The notes below the pieces were generated by a model. The model was not told the DNA's origin. It saw only the letters and a list, made by a program, of their open reading frames with translations, and searched no databases. A stretch of 64,000 nt of DNA. Source: Planomonospora sp. ID82291 (GTDB lineage Bacteria > Actinomycetota > Actinomycetes > Streptosporangiales > Streptosporangiaceae). The translations under genes and the position numbers were made by a program. The stretch lies in contig NZ_JABTEX010000001.1 in NCBI RefSeq assembly GCF_015711645.1, forward strand, positions 248,001-312,000, written 5' to 3'. This document shows positions 40,758 through 49,555 of the stretch, in pieces (within the stretch, counting starts at the first letter, position 1; every line of letters starts with the position of its first letter).

Positions 40758-41645
40758 CTAGAGGTGGTCGGCGAGGAAGGAGGTCACCGCCTCGACGGCC
40801 CGGGTGACGTACGGCTCGGCGTCGTAGAGGTCGATGTGCACGCGGGTGTCCAGCCAGACGAGCTGCTTGGGGCCCTCCATCCGCTTGTAGGCCTCCTCGG
40901 CCCCCTCCGGCGGGCAGAACCGGTCGACGACGCCGTGCACGATGAGCCCGGGCCGGGGCCCCAGGAAGTCGGCGCCGGTCATGTTGTCCATGGTGATCAG
41001 CTCGCGGACCGACGCCCGGGTGACCTCGTTGCGCCAGTGCGGCGAGGCGCCGCGGGAGGTGCCGTAGTAGGCGAACGGCTCGTCGCCCGGCATCGCCGCC
41101 TCGCCCTCCTCCGCGACGGCCGGGAGGTACTCCACCGGGCCGCCGCGGTCCTGGCGCTCCTGGACGGCGGTGAAGGAGGCCAGCGCCTCCTGGTATCCGG
41201 CGGGCGACATCCCGGCGAGCATCGTGTAGGGGTTGTTGTAGGCCCCGGCGATCCCGGCGAAGACCCGCACCCGGGGGTCGAAGGCGGCGAACCTCAGCGC
41301 GTAGCCCGCGCCCAGGCAGATCCCGACCGCGCCGATCCTGCCGCCGTCCACCTCGGGCCGGGCCCGCAGCAGCGAGACGGCGGCCCGCAGGTCGCGCAGC
41401 TTGCCCTGCGGGTCCTCGTCGCAGCGGGGCGACCCGCCGGACTCGCCCCAGGTGCGGTGGTCGAAGGCCAGCGTGACGTATCCCGCCGCGGCCAGCCGGG
41501 CGGCGTACCGGCCGGCGACCTGGTCGCGGGTGCCGGTGAACGGCCCGGTGAGGACCAGCGCCGGATGCGGCCCCGGCCCTCCCGGGCCCCGCAGGTCGCC
41601 GACGAGCGTGACGCCGTCGGCGGTGAACTCCACCCTCTCGGTCAT
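40758..41645 (-). CDS. Alpha/beta hydrolase with Cys nucleophile (dienelactone-hydrolase-like)
   Basis: A 295-residue alpha/beta hydrolase. The nucleophile elbow reads GICLGAG, so Cys110 replaces the usual Ser; Asp241 (HGVVDRFCPP) and His270 (TRVHIDLYD) complete the triad. Cys nucleophiles are typical of dienelactone hydrolases, though overall the protein also resembles YcjY-type peptidase/esterase hydrolases. The oxyanion loop is near residues 33-37. Substrate unknown. It lies just downstream of the FAD oxidase gene (75 bp) and may be co-transcribed with it. Confidence 0.85.
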   Translation of the reverse strand: MTERVEFTADGVTLVGDLRGPGGPGPHPALVLTGPFTGTRDQVAGRYAARLAAAGYVTLAFDHRTWGESGGSPRCDEDPQGKLRDLRAAVSLLRARPEVDGGRIGAVGICLGAGYALRFAAFDPRVRVFAGIAGAYNNPYTMLAGMSPAGYQEALASFTAVQERQDRGGPVEYLPAVAEEGEAAMPGDEPFAYYGTSRGASPHWRNEVTRASVRELITMDNMTGADFLGPRPGLIVHGVVDRFCPPEGAEEAYKRMEGPKQLVWLDTRVHIDLYDAEPYVTRAVEAVTSFLADHL

Positions 41646-41720
41646 CCCCCGAGTCTGCCCGGCCCGCGCTCCCGGCGCGAGCCGGGAGCGCGGGCCGGGC
41701 GCGACCCGGCGGGACGGGGC

Positions 41721-43124
41721 TCAGGAGTCGAAGCCCAGGCCCATCCGGTCCAGCGTCCGCAGCCAGAGGTTGCGGCGGCCCTGGTTGAGGTCCGCCCGGG
41801 CGATCGACCAGCGGGTCATCTGGATCCCGGCCGAGCGGACCGGCTCGGGCGGGAACGGGATCGGCTTCTCCCGGACCATCCGCAACCGCGTCCGCTCGGT
41901 CTGCCGGCCGGACAGCAGGTCGAGCATGACGTTGGCGCCGAAGCGGGTCGCCCCGACGCCCATGCCGGTGTAGCCGACGGCGTAGGCGACGCGCCCGCCG
42001 TGCGAGCGCCCGTAGAAGGCGCTGAACCGGCTGCAGGTGTCGATGACCCCGCCCCACCGGTGGGTGAAGCGCAGCCCCGACAGCTGGGGGAAGGTCGTGA
42101 AGAAGTGCGCGGCGAGCGTGGTGAAGGTCGCGTCGCGCTGCTCGTACTCCGCCCTCATCCTGCCGCCGTTGTAGTAGACCGCGTCGTAGCCGCCCCACAG
42201 GATGCGGTCGTCGGCGGTCAGCCGGTAGTAGTGGAACTGGTTGGCCGAGTCGCCGACGCCCTGCCGGTTGCGCCAGCCGACCGAGGCCAGCTGCTCGGCC
42301 GAGAGCGGCTCGGTGACCAGCGCGTAGTCGTAGACCGGGACGAGGAAGTGCCTCAGCCGCCGCAGCAGCGGCGGGAAGACGCCGGTGCCCAGGGCGACCG
42401 CGCGCGCCCTGACGGTGCCGTGCAGGGTGAGCAGCTCCATGCCGGAGGGGGTCTCCCGCATGTGGCGGACCGGGGTGCGCTCGTGGATGCGCACCCCCTT
42501 GTCCAGACAGGCCCGCCGCAGCCCCCACGCCAGGGCCGCGGGGTCGAGCATCGCGCAGCCGTCGCGCTCCCACATGCCGCCGACGTAGGTGGGCGAATCC
42601 ACCTCCGCCCTGACCTGCCCGGCGTCCATCACGTCGAACCGCACGCCCATCGCGCGGGCGGTCTCGGCGGTGCGGTGCATCTCCTCCAGCTGCCAGGGCG
42701 CGGTCGCCACGTGCAGCTCACCGGTGCGCTCGTAGCCGCAGTCGATGCCGTACCGTTCGACGGTCTCGCCGATCTCGTCGAGGTTGCGCAGGCCCAGGTG
42801 CTCCAGCGTCCGGACCTCCTCGGGCCAGCGTTCCAGCCCGTTGGCGATGCCGTGGGTGAGGGTCGCCATCGCGAAGCCGCCGTTGCGGCCGGTGGCCGCC
42901 CAGCCGATCCTGCGCCCTTCGAGCAGGACCACGTCGAGCGACGGGTCGCGTTCCTTGGCCATCAGGGCCGTCCACAGCCCCGAGAAGCCGCCTCCGACCA
43001 CCGCGAGATCGGCGGTGGTGTCCTCGGTGAGCCGCGGTCGCGGCTCGGGTTTCGCCGGACTGTCGAGCCAGTACGGCGTGCGCTCCGCGTCAGCAAGAGC
43101 CTTCAGCGGATCCACAGATCTCAC
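41721..43124 (-). CDS. FAD-dependent amine oxidase, PuuB/DAO-like
   Basis: A 467-residue flavoenzyme of the D-amino-acid-oxidase (DAO) family. The FAD-binding Rossmann motif is LAVVGGGFSGLWTALMAKE (about 40-60), followed by GWAATGRNGGF, and VGYTGMGVGATRFGA near residue 390 binds the flavin tail. The overall layout matches gamma-glutamylputrescine oxidase (PuuB) and related polyamine oxidases. Given the adjacent potABCD and aminobutyraldehyde dehydrogenase genes, oxidation of putrescine or its glutamyl derivative is inferred. The GTG at 43124 follows AGGGAA closely; a GTG three codons later is equally possible. It is separated from potC by a strong terminator. Confidence 0.85.
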   Translation of the reverse strand: MRSVDPLKALADAERTPYWLDSPAKPEPRPRLTEDTTADLAVVGGGFSGLWTALMAKERDPSLDVVLLEGRRIGWAATGRNGGFAMATLTHGIANGLERWPEEVRTLEHLGLRNLDEIGETVERYGIDCGYERTGELHVATAPWQLEEMHRTAETARAMGVRFDVMDAGQVRAEVDSPTYVGGMWERDGCAMLDPAALAWGLRRACLDKGVRIHERTPVRHMRETPSGMELLTLHGTVRARAVALGTGVFPPLLRRLRHFLVPVYDYALVTEPLSAEQLASVGWRNRQGVGDSANQFHYYRLTADDRILWGGYDAVYYNGGRMRAEYEQRDATFTTLAAHFFTTFPQLSGLRFTHRWGGVIDTCSRFSAFYGRSHGGRVAYAVGYTGMGVGATRFGANVMLDLLSGRQTERTRLRMVREKPIPFPPEPVRSAGIQMTRWSIARADLNQGRRNLWLRTLDRMGLGFDS

Positions 43125-43260
43125 TTCCCTACGTGAGTCAGGTCGTTCTCGTATGTGGTGTCGTGTGATCCGGGGGGATCACACGCGGGTTCCCCCCGCC
43201 TGGTTCCGATCTCGCCTCCCTGTTCCGTGCCGGGGCCCTGTCGTGGGCGCGGATGCGCCG

Positions 43261-43310
43261 GGGCCCCGCGTCCCGCTCCCTTCCGGAAGGGAGCGGGACG
43301 CGGGGCCCCG
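43261..43310 (-). terminator. Perfect 50-bp palindrome closing the polyamine operon
   Basis: 43261-43285 is the exact complement of 43286-43310, so the RNA can form a 23-bp stem with a 4-nt loop. It begins 7 bp beyond the potC stop. This is the longest perfect hairpin in the window and an obvious terminator before the FAD oxidase gene. Confidence 0.9.
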
Positions 43311-43316
43311 GGGTGG

Positions 43317-44141
43317 TCAGGTGCCGCGCCGGCGCGCGGTCACCGCGTTGAGCACGGCGACCGCGACGCCCACCGCGAAGATGAGCGTGCCGATGATGTT
43401 GACCTGCGGCGGCATGCCGATCCGGGTGGCGCCCCAGATCCACAGCGGGAACGTCTGGGTGGCGCCGCTGGTGAACTGGGTGATGACGAAGTCGTCGATG
43501 GAGAGCGCGAAGGCGAGCAGCGCGCCGGCGACGACGCCCGGCAGGATCATCGGGAAGGTGACCCGCCAGAACGTCGTCCAGGGAGTGGCGCCCAGATCGC
43601 GGGCGGCCTCCTCGATCGAGGCGTCCATGCCGACCACCCGCGCCCGGACCGTGATCGCCACGAACGAGAGCGAGAAGAGCACGTGCGCGATCACCACGGT
43701 CGCGAAGCCGGTCTCCACGCCGGCGCTGATGAACAGCGAGAGCAGCGAGGCGCCCATCACCAGCTCGGGCGAGGAGATCGCGGCGAACATCGCCAGGTTG
43801 GTGGCGCCCTGCCCGCGGAAGCGGTGGCGCCCCAGGGCCAGGCCCATGAGCGTGCCGAGCACCGTGGTGACGGCCACGCTGACCAGGGCGATCAGCAGCG
43901 AGTTGCGCACCGCGACGACCAGGTCCGGGTACTCGTCCAGCCGGCCCCACCACTTGAGGGTGAAGCCCTGCCAGCTGACGTTGGACTTGCTCTGCGTGTC
44001 GTTGAAGCCGAACACGATCATCACCGCGATCGGCAGGAAGAGCCAGGCCAGGACCAGCCAGACGTAGATCCGCAGGAGCCGGTCCGTCCACCGCCCCCGG
44101 GGCCTGGTCCGGCCCGCGCTCCGAGGTCCGCTCGCGCTCAT
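43317..44141 (-). CDS. potC: Polyamine ABC transporter permease PotC
   Basis: A 274-residue inner-membrane permease with six helices. The EAA loop (EEAARDLGATPWTTFWRVTFPMILPG) that contacts the ATPase is present, as is FSLSFVAITVRARV typical of PotC. A 20-residue basic tail precedes helix 1. The ATG at 44141 overlaps the potB stop (ATGA). It pairs with PotB to form the spermidine/putrescine channel. Confidence 0.92.
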   Translation of the reverse strand: MSASGPRSAGRTRPRGRWTDRLLRIYVWLVLAWLFLPIAVMIVFGFNDTQSKSNVSWQGFTLKWWGRLDEYPDLVVAVRNSLLIALVSVAVTTVLGTLMGLALGRHRFRGQGATNLAMFAAISSPELVMGASLLSLFISAGVETGFATVVIAHVLFSLSFVAITVRARVVGMDASIEEAARDLGATPWTTFWRVTFPMILPGVVAGALLAFALSIDDFVITQFTSGATQTFPLWIWGATRIGMPPQVNIIGTLIFAVGVAVAVLNAVTARRRGT

Positions 44142-44989
44142 CGGGCCGCCGCCTCCAGCACGTTCTCCGTGCCGAGCGCCCGGGCGTAGGCGAAGATGCC
44201 GACCAGCATCGCCGCCATCAGCGTGAAGGAGAGCGCGGCCGCGGTCGGGTAGTCGTTGTTGACGAGGTACTCGGTCTGGATGATGTTGCCGATCATCGTG
44301 TTCTCCGGGCCGCCGAGGATGGCGGCGTTGACGTAGTCCGCCGTCATCGGGACGAACGTCATCAGCACCCCGGCGAAGACCCCGGGCAGCGAGAGCGGCA
44401 GCACGATCCTCGTGAACGCCCCGCGCCGGGAGGCGTACAGGTCCCGCGCCGCCTCCACGGTCCGGGGGTCGACCCGCTCCAGCGCCACGTAGATCGGCAG
44501 GATCATGAACGGCAGGTAGTTGTAGACCAGGCCGCCGATCACCGCGGCGGTCGTCTGCAGGACGTGGAAGTCGCCGGGGAGCAGGCCCGCCGACTTCAGC
44601 GGCGCCAGCAGCAGGCCGTCGTCGGCGAGCAGGAACTTCCACGACACCGTGCGCAGCACGAACGAGACGAAGAACGGCAGCAGCACCAGCAGCAGGTAGG
44701 TCGACTTGCGGGCGCCGCCCCGGAAGGCGATCCAGTAGGCCACCGGGTAGGCCAGCAGGAGGGAGACGGCCGTGGCGGCCAGGCCGTAGGAGGCCGAGCG
44801 CAGAAACTGCGTGCCGTACTGGCCCAGCACCTCGCCGTAGACGCCGACGTTGAACGTCTGGGCGAAGCCGTTGACCACGTCGCCCTCCTGGGTGGAGACC
44901 GAGGCCATGAAGACCATCGGCACCACCATGAAGATCGCCAGCCAGAGGCCGCCCGGCAGCACGAGCAGGTAGGGGGTGAGGCGTTTCAT
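44138..44989 (-). CDS. potB: Polyamine ABC transporter permease PotB
   Basis: A 283-residue permease with six helices and the EAA loop EAARDLYASRRGAFTRIVLPLSLPG. The N-terminal LVLPGGLWLAIFMVVPMVFMASVS segment and the YNYLPFMILPIYVALE region match PotB rather than PotC. It starts 7 bp after the potD stop and overlaps potC by 4 nt. Confidence 0.92.
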   Translation of the reverse strand: MKRLTPYLLVLPGGLWLAIFMVVPMVFMASVSTQEGDVVNGFAQTFNVGVYGEVLGQYGTQFLRSASYGLAATAVSLLLAYPVAYWIAFRGGARKSTYLLLVLLPFFVSFVLRTVSWKFLLADDGLLLAPLKSAGLLPGDFHVLQTTAAVIGGLVYNYLPFMILPIYVALERVDPRTVEAARDLYASRRGAFTRIVLPLSLPGVFAGVLMTFVPMTADYVNAAILGGPENTMIGNIIQTEYLVNNDYPTAAALSFTLMAAMLVGIFAYARALGTENVLEAAAR

Positions 44990-44996
44990 CCGGCTC

Positions 44997-46238
44997 TCAG
45001 CCCTGGGTGATGGGCTGGAAGATGCCCTCGAAGACCTTCTCCTGCGCCGTGCTCAGCACCGTGTACGAGCGCAGCTTCGCCATGTCGGCGTCGGAGGGGT
45101 AGATCATCGGGCTGGTGGCCACCTGCTCCAGGAACTCCTTGTCCTCGCCCTTCTCCCCGGCGGCCTTGGCCGCCAGGATGTCCTTGGTGGCGGGCACCGG
45201 GGCGATGTAGTTGATGTACTCCACCAGCATGGCGGCGATCTTCGGCTGGTAGACGTAGTCCATCAGCGTCAGCGCGTCCACCGGGTTCTGCGCGGTCTTG
45301 GGGATGCACAGGTTGTCGGTCCAGATCGTGCCGCCCTCGGCGGGCACCACGAACCTCAGGTCCTTGCCCTCGGCGACCTGCTGGAAGACGTCGCCCGACC
45401 AGGCCATCGTGATCCACACGTCACCGCGGACCAGCGCCTCGATGTAGTCGTTCTCGTAGTACTTGCGCACCAGGCCCGCGTCGCGCTGCCGCCGGAGCCT
45501 GTCCCCCGCCCTGCGCCAGTCGGCCTCGGTGGAGGTGTCGGGGTCGACGCCCAGGGCGAACATGCCGAAGTTCGCGACCTCCTGGGTGTCGCTCATCATG
45601 CCGACCTTCCCCTTGTACTTGGGGTTCCACAGGTCCTCGATGCTGGTGACCTCGTCGACGTACTCGGGGTTGTAGGCGATGCCGGTGATGCCGCCCGCCC
45701 ACGGGACCGTGTAGGCGTTGCCCGGGTCCCAGACGGGGTTCTTGAAGCGCGCGCCGGCGTTGGCCGCGAAGTTCGGCAGCCGCGAGTGGTCGAGCGGGAC
45801 CAGGTAGCCGAGCTGGATGGCCCGGTTGAGCTGGATGCTGTTGGTCATCACCATCAGGTCGTGGCCGATGTCGTTGCCGGCGGCCAGCTGCGGCTGGATC
45901 TTGCCGAAGAAGACGGGCATCTCCTGGATCGCCTCGGCGTAGGTCACCTTGATGCCGGTGTCGGCGGTGAACAGCTCCAGCGACGGGTACTTCTTGCCGT
46001 CCTTGTCGATGTAGAGCGGCCAGTTGGCGAAGCGCAGCGTGCCGTTCTTCTGCTTCGACGCCCAGTAGTCGGCGACGGCGTCCTTCTTGGGCGGCGCGGC
46101 CTTCCTGCCCTGCACGCCGCAGGCCGACAGGGCCAGGCCCGCGGCCGACAGCCCGGCCAGGCGGAAGGCGTCCCGGCGGGTCACGGAGCGGCTCTGCGTC
46201 ATGCCGCGCAGGAAGGCGGGGGTGGTGCGGGGGTCCAT
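44997..46238 (-). CDS. potD: Polyamine-binding lipoprotein PotD, Tat-exported
   Basis: A 413-residue substrate-binding protein. The N-terminus has a twin-arginine motif (TRRDAFRLAG, Arg21-Arg22) and a lipobox ending at Cys40 (LSAC), so it is a Tat-exported lipoprotein. The mature domain has the spermidine/putrescine-binding features LRFANWPLYID near its start and PWAGGITGIAYNPEYVDE. The ATG at 46238 is 8 bp from the potA stop; no strong ribosome site is visible, so translational coupling to potA is likely. Confidence 0.92.
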   Translation of the reverse strand: MDPRTTPAFLRGMTQSRSVTRRDAFRLAGLSAAGLALSACGVQGRKAAPPKKDAVADYWASKQKNGTLRFANWPLYIDKDGKKYPSLELFTADTGIKVTYAEAIQEMPVFFGKIQPQLAAGNDIGHDLMVMTNSIQLNRAIQLGYLVPLDHSRLPNFAANAGARFKNPVWDPGNAYTVPWAGGITGIAYNPEYVDEVTSIEDLWNPKYKGKVGMMSDTQEVANFGMFALGVDPDTSTEADWRRAGDRLRRQRDAGLVRKYYENDYIEALVRGDVWITMAWSGDVFQQVAEGKDLRFVVPAEGGTIWTDNLCIPKTAQNPVDALTLMDYVYQPKIAAMLVEYINYIAPVPATKDILAAKAAGEKGEDKEFLEQVATSPMIYPSDADMAKLRSYTVLSTAQEKVFEGIFQPITQG

Positions 46239-46246
46239 GTGGGGGC

Positions 46247-47392
46247 TCAACTTCCGATCGCGTACGAGTGCTGCGGCTGCCACGACAGCCACACGGCGTC
46301 GCCACGCTCCGCCGTACTCGTGCTGTCCAGCGCGTTCTGTTGGAACACGGTGACCTCGGCGCCGTCGGCGAGGCTGACCGCATAACTGTTGTACAGGCCC
46401 AGGTACACCACCTCGGACACGGTCCCGCGCACGGCGCTGAGGCCTCCGGCGGGCTCCTCGGTGGAGATCGTGATCTTCTCGGGGCGCACGGTGACCGCGA
46501 TCGCCTCTCCGGCCCGGTGCGCGCCCTCCGCGGCCAGGACCCGCCCCTCCGCGCCCACCCGCAGGACCGCGCAGCCGGACTCGACCCGGTCCACGGTGCC
46601 GCGCAGCAGGTTGGAGGTGCCGATGAACCCGGCCACGAAGGCGGTGGCGGGACGCTCGTAGATCTCCCGGGGCCCGGCGAGCTGCTCGATCCGACCGTCG
46701 TTCATCACGGCGATGCGGTCGCTCATGGTGAGCGCCTCGCTCTGGTCGTGCGTGACGTAGACGAAGGTGATGCCGACCTCGCGCTGGATGCGCTTGAGCT
46801 CGATCTGCATGGCCTGGCGGAGCTTGAGGTCCAGGGCGCCGAGCGGCTCGTCGAGCAGGAGCGCGCGGGGCCGGTTGACCAACGCGCGGGCCAGCGCCAC
46901 CCGCTGCTGCTGGCCGCCGGACATCTCCCGGGGGCGGCGCTTCTCGCGGCCCGTCAGCGCGACGATCTCCAGCATCTCGCCGACCCGCCGGGCGATCTCC
47001 CCCGAGGGGACCTTCCTGCGCTTCAGGCCGAAGGCGACGTTCTCCCAGACGTTCATGTGCGGGAACAGCGCGTAGGACTGGAAGACCATGTTCACGTCGC
47101 GCCTGTCGGGCGGGACGTCCGTCACGTCCCGGCCGTGCAGCCGCACCGTGCCGCGGGTCGGCTCCTCGAAGCCGGCGACCATGCGCATCGTGGTGGTCTT
47201 GCCGCAGCCGGAGGGGCCGAGGAGCGAGAAGAACTCGCCCTCGGCGATCGTCAGGGTGACCCCCTTGACCGCCTGGACGACCTCACCGTGGGCGAGGTAC
47301 TCCTTGACGACTCCGTCGAGCTCGATGGCGGGCACCGGGGGCGCGCCGGGGGCGTCCGCGGCCGCCCCCGCGCCCTCCTGGGTTTCGGTCAT
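46247..47392 (-). CDS. potA: Polyamine ABC transporter ATPase PotA
   Basis: A 381-residue ATPase. Walker A is GPSGCGKTT, the Q-loop VFQSYALFPHMNV, the signature MSGGQQQRVALARAL, Walker B ALLLDEPLGALD and the H-loop VTHDQSEAL. The C-terminal TOBE-type domain (about 255-381) is the regulatory region. A disordered Ala/Pro N-terminus of ~20 residues precedes the domain. It starts 25 bp after the dehydrogenase gene and is the first transporter gene of the operon. Confidence 0.93.
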   Translation of the reverse strand: MTETQEGAGAAADAPGAPPVPAIELDGVVKEYLAHGEVVQAVKGVTLTIAEGEFFSLLGPSGCGKTTTMRMVAGFEEPTRGTVRLHGRDVTDVPPDRRDVNMVFQSYALFPHMNVWENVAFGLKRRKVPSGEIARRVGEMLEIVALTGREKRRPREMSGGQQQRVALARALVNRPRALLLDEPLGALDLKLRQAMQIELKRIQREVGITFVYVTHDQSEALTMSDRIAVMNDGRIEQLAGPREIYERPATAFVAGFIGTSNLLRGTVDRVESGCAVLRVGAEGRVLAAEGAHRAGEAIAVTVRPEKITISTEEPAGGLSAVRGTVSEVVYLGLYNSYAVSLADGAEVTVFQQNALDSTSTAERGDAVWLSWQPQHSYAIGS

Positions 47393-47417
47393 ACCAGGCC
47401 GTCCCTCTGTCTCGCGG

Positions 47418-48851
47418 CTATTCGCCGATGTAGTGCATGACGTGCTTGACCCGGAGGTAGTCGTGCAGACCGAAGACCGACAGGTCCTTGCCGTAGCCCG
47501 AGTGCTTGAAACCTCCGTGGGGCATCTCGGAGACGAACGGGATGTGCGTGTTGACCCACACGACCCCGAAGTCGAGCCGCTTCGACATCCGCATCGCCCG
47601 GCCGTGATCGGAGGTCCACACCGAACCAGACAATCCGTACTTTACGCCGTTCGCCTTGGCCACCGCGTCGGCTTCGTCGGTGAAGGCCTGGATGGTGATC
47701 ACCGGGCCGAAGACCTCGTTCTGCACCATCTCGTCGTCCTGCCGCAGGCCGTCGACGACGGTGGGGGCGAAGAAGTAGCCGCGGTCGCCGATCCGGTGGC
47801 CGCCGGTCAGGACCTTGGCGTGGCCGGGCAGCCGGTCGAAGAAGCCCGCGACGCGCTCCAGCTGGACGGCGTTGTTGAGCGGGCCGTACAGGGCCTCGGC
47901 GTCGGCCAGGTCGCCGGTCCGGGTGCCGGCGGCGGCCTCGGCGAGCGCGGCGGCGAACGCGTCGTGGACGTCCTCGTGGACCAGCACCCGGCAGGCGGCG
48001 GTGCAGTCCTGCCCGGCGTTGTAGAACCCGGCCGCGGCGATGGACTCCGCGGCGGCCTTCAGGTCCTTGACGTCGTCGAAGACGACGACCGGGGCCTTGC
48101 CGCCGAGCTCCAGGTGGACCCGCTTGAGGTCCTCGGCGGCGGTCTTGGCCACCGCCATGCCCGCGCCGACCGAGCCGGTGATCGCGACCATCTGCGCGGC
48201 CGGGTGGCCGACGACCAGGGCGCCGGTCTCGCGGTCGCCGACGACCACGTTGAAGACGCCCTTCGGCAGGACCTCGCCGATGATCTCGGCCAGCTTGACC
48301 GTGGAGACCGGGGTGGTGTCGGACGGCTTGAGCACCACGGTGTTGCCGGCGGCGAGCGCGGGGGCGATCTTCCACACGGCCATCATCATCGGGTAGTTCC
48401 AGGGCGTGACCTGGCCCACGACGCCGATCGGCTCGTGCCGGACGACGGAGGTGTGGTCGGCGAGGAACTCGCCGGACGTCGGCCCCTCCAGCGTGCGCGC
48501 GGCGCCGGCGAAGAAGCGGAAGTGGTCGGCGGCCACCGGGGTCTCGTCCTCGGCCATCCGCGCCCGGGGCTTGCCGGTGTTGCGGCACTCGGCCTCGTTC
48601 AGCTCCCCGGCCCGCGCCTCGATCGCGTCGGCGACCTTGAGCAGCAGGTTCGCGCGCTCGCCCGGCGTGGTCTGGCTCCACGATTCGAACGCGGCGGCCG
48701 CGGCGGCGTAGGCTTGGTCGACGTCCTCCGCCCCGGAGACCGGCGCCTGGAGGTAGGCCTCCCCGGTGCACGGGTCGATGACGTCGGAGAACCGGCCGCT
48801 CTTGGCGTCCACGAACTCACCGTTGACGTAGTTCTGCAGACGGGTGGTCAC
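47418..48851 (-). CDS. Gamma-aminobutyraldehyde dehydrogenase
   Basis: A 477-residue NAD(P)-dependent aldehyde dehydrogenase. Catalytic Cys283 (GQDCTAACR) and Glu248 (LELGGKAP) are present, with the cofactor motifs TPWNYPMMMAVWK and FTGS-like ITGSVGAG. The sequence closely follows PatD/PrrC-type enzymes that oxidise 4-aminobutanal to GABA in putrescine breakdown, and the downstream potADBC genes support that. It is the first gene of the operon and is divergent from an Lrp-type regulator. Confidence 0.9.
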   Translation of the reverse strand: MTTRLQNYVNGEFVDAKSGRFSDVIDPCTGEAYLQAPVSGAEDVDQAYAAAAAAFESWSQTTPGERANLLLKVADAIEARAGELNEAECRNTGKPRARMAEDETPVAADHFRFFAGAARTLEGPTSGEFLADHTSVVRHEPIGVVGQVTPWNYPMMMAVWKIAPALAAGNTVVLKPSDTTPVSTVKLAEIIGEVLPKGVFNVVVGDRETGALVVGHPAAQMVAITGSVGAGMAVAKTAAEDLKRVHLELGGKAPVVVFDDVKDLKAAAESIAAAGFYNAGQDCTAACRVLVHEDVHDAFAAALAEAAAGTRTGDLADAEALYGPLNNAVQLERVAGFFDRLPGHAKVLTGGHRIGDRGYFFAPTVVDGLRQDDEMVQNEVFGPVITIQAFTDEADAVAKANGVKYGLSGSVWTSDHGRAMRMSKRLDFGVVWVNTHIPFVSEMPHGGFKHSGYGKDLSVFGLHDYLRVKHVMHYIGE

Positions 48852-48913
48852 CGTCGACCTCCTGTGAGGGGGGCTGAGTTGTCGCGACTCTTACAGAGCA
48901 GGGATATCACGAC

Positions 48914-48957
48914 AAGCGATTTCGTTGCGAAGATACCAAATTGCTACGAAATCGCTT
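48914..48957. promoter_or_regulatory. 12+12 inverted repeat between the dehydrogenase and lrp genes
   Basis: AAGCGATTTCGT (48914-48925) and its exact complement ACGAAATCGCTT (48946-48957) flank a 20-bp AT-rich spacer. Within the left arm and spacer lies TTCG-TTG-CGAA. TTGACA starts at 48956, a -35-like box for the lrp-type gene. It is a good candidate operator for the divergent pair. Confidence 0.7.
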
Positions 48958-49044
48958 GACAGAAAGCCGATAGCTGACACCATGGCGCATCAAAGCCGCA
49001 ACCTGACGGCGACAGCCCCGCAATCCGGACGCGAGGGAGCGCGC

Positions 49045-49539
49045 ATGACGACGCCACCGAAGGCCCGTCGCGACCACGACGGCAGGCCCGGCCCGGTCGT
49101 GCTCGACGACATCTCCAAGCAGATCATCGAGCAGCTGCAGGGCGACGGGCGCAAGCCGTACGCCGCGATCGGCAAGGCGGTGGGCCTGTCGGAGGCCGCG
49201 GTCCGCCAGCGGGTCCAGCGCCTGCTCGACGCGGGCGTCATGCAGATCGTCGCGGTGACCGACCCGCTGACCCTCGGCTTCCCCCGCCAGGCCATGATCG
49301 GCATCAAGTGCGAGGGCGACCTGGAGACGGTGGCCGACGAGCTCTCCGCCATCAAGGAGATCGACTACGTCGTGCTGACCGCCGGGTCCGTCGACGTCAT
49401 GGTCGAGGTGGTCTGCGAGGGCGACCAGCACCTCCTGGAGATCCTCGGCAAGATCCGCGCCATCCCGGCCGTCCGCGCGACCGAGACCTTCGTCTACCTC
49501 AAGCTCCACAAGCAGACCTACTCCTGGGGCACCCGCTGA
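49045..49539 (+). CDS. Lrp/AsnC-family transcriptional regulator
   Basis: A 164-residue regulator. After a 20-residue basic tail, the helix-turn-helix is DDISKQIIEQLQGDGRKPYAAIGKAVGLSEAAVRQRVQRLLDAGVM. The C-terminal RAM/AsnC ligand domain runs from about residue 85 (AMIGIKCEGDLETVADEL... GSVDVMVEVVCEGDQHLLEIL). Such regulators sense amino acids or amines. It is divergent from the polyamine operon and probably controls it. The ATG at 49045 follows GGGAG by 6-7 nt; earlier in-frame ATGs overlap the operator region. Confidence 0.92.
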   Translation: MTTPPKARRDHDGRPGPVVLDDISKQIIEQLQGDGRKPYAAIGKAVGLSEAAVRQRVQRLLDAGVMQIVAVTDPLTLGFPRQAMIGIKCEGDLETVADELSAIKEIDYVVLTAGSVDVMVEVVCEGDQHLLEILGKIRAIPAVRATETFVYLKLHKQTYSWGTR

Positions 49540-49555
49540 CGGTCCCGTCCGCCGC

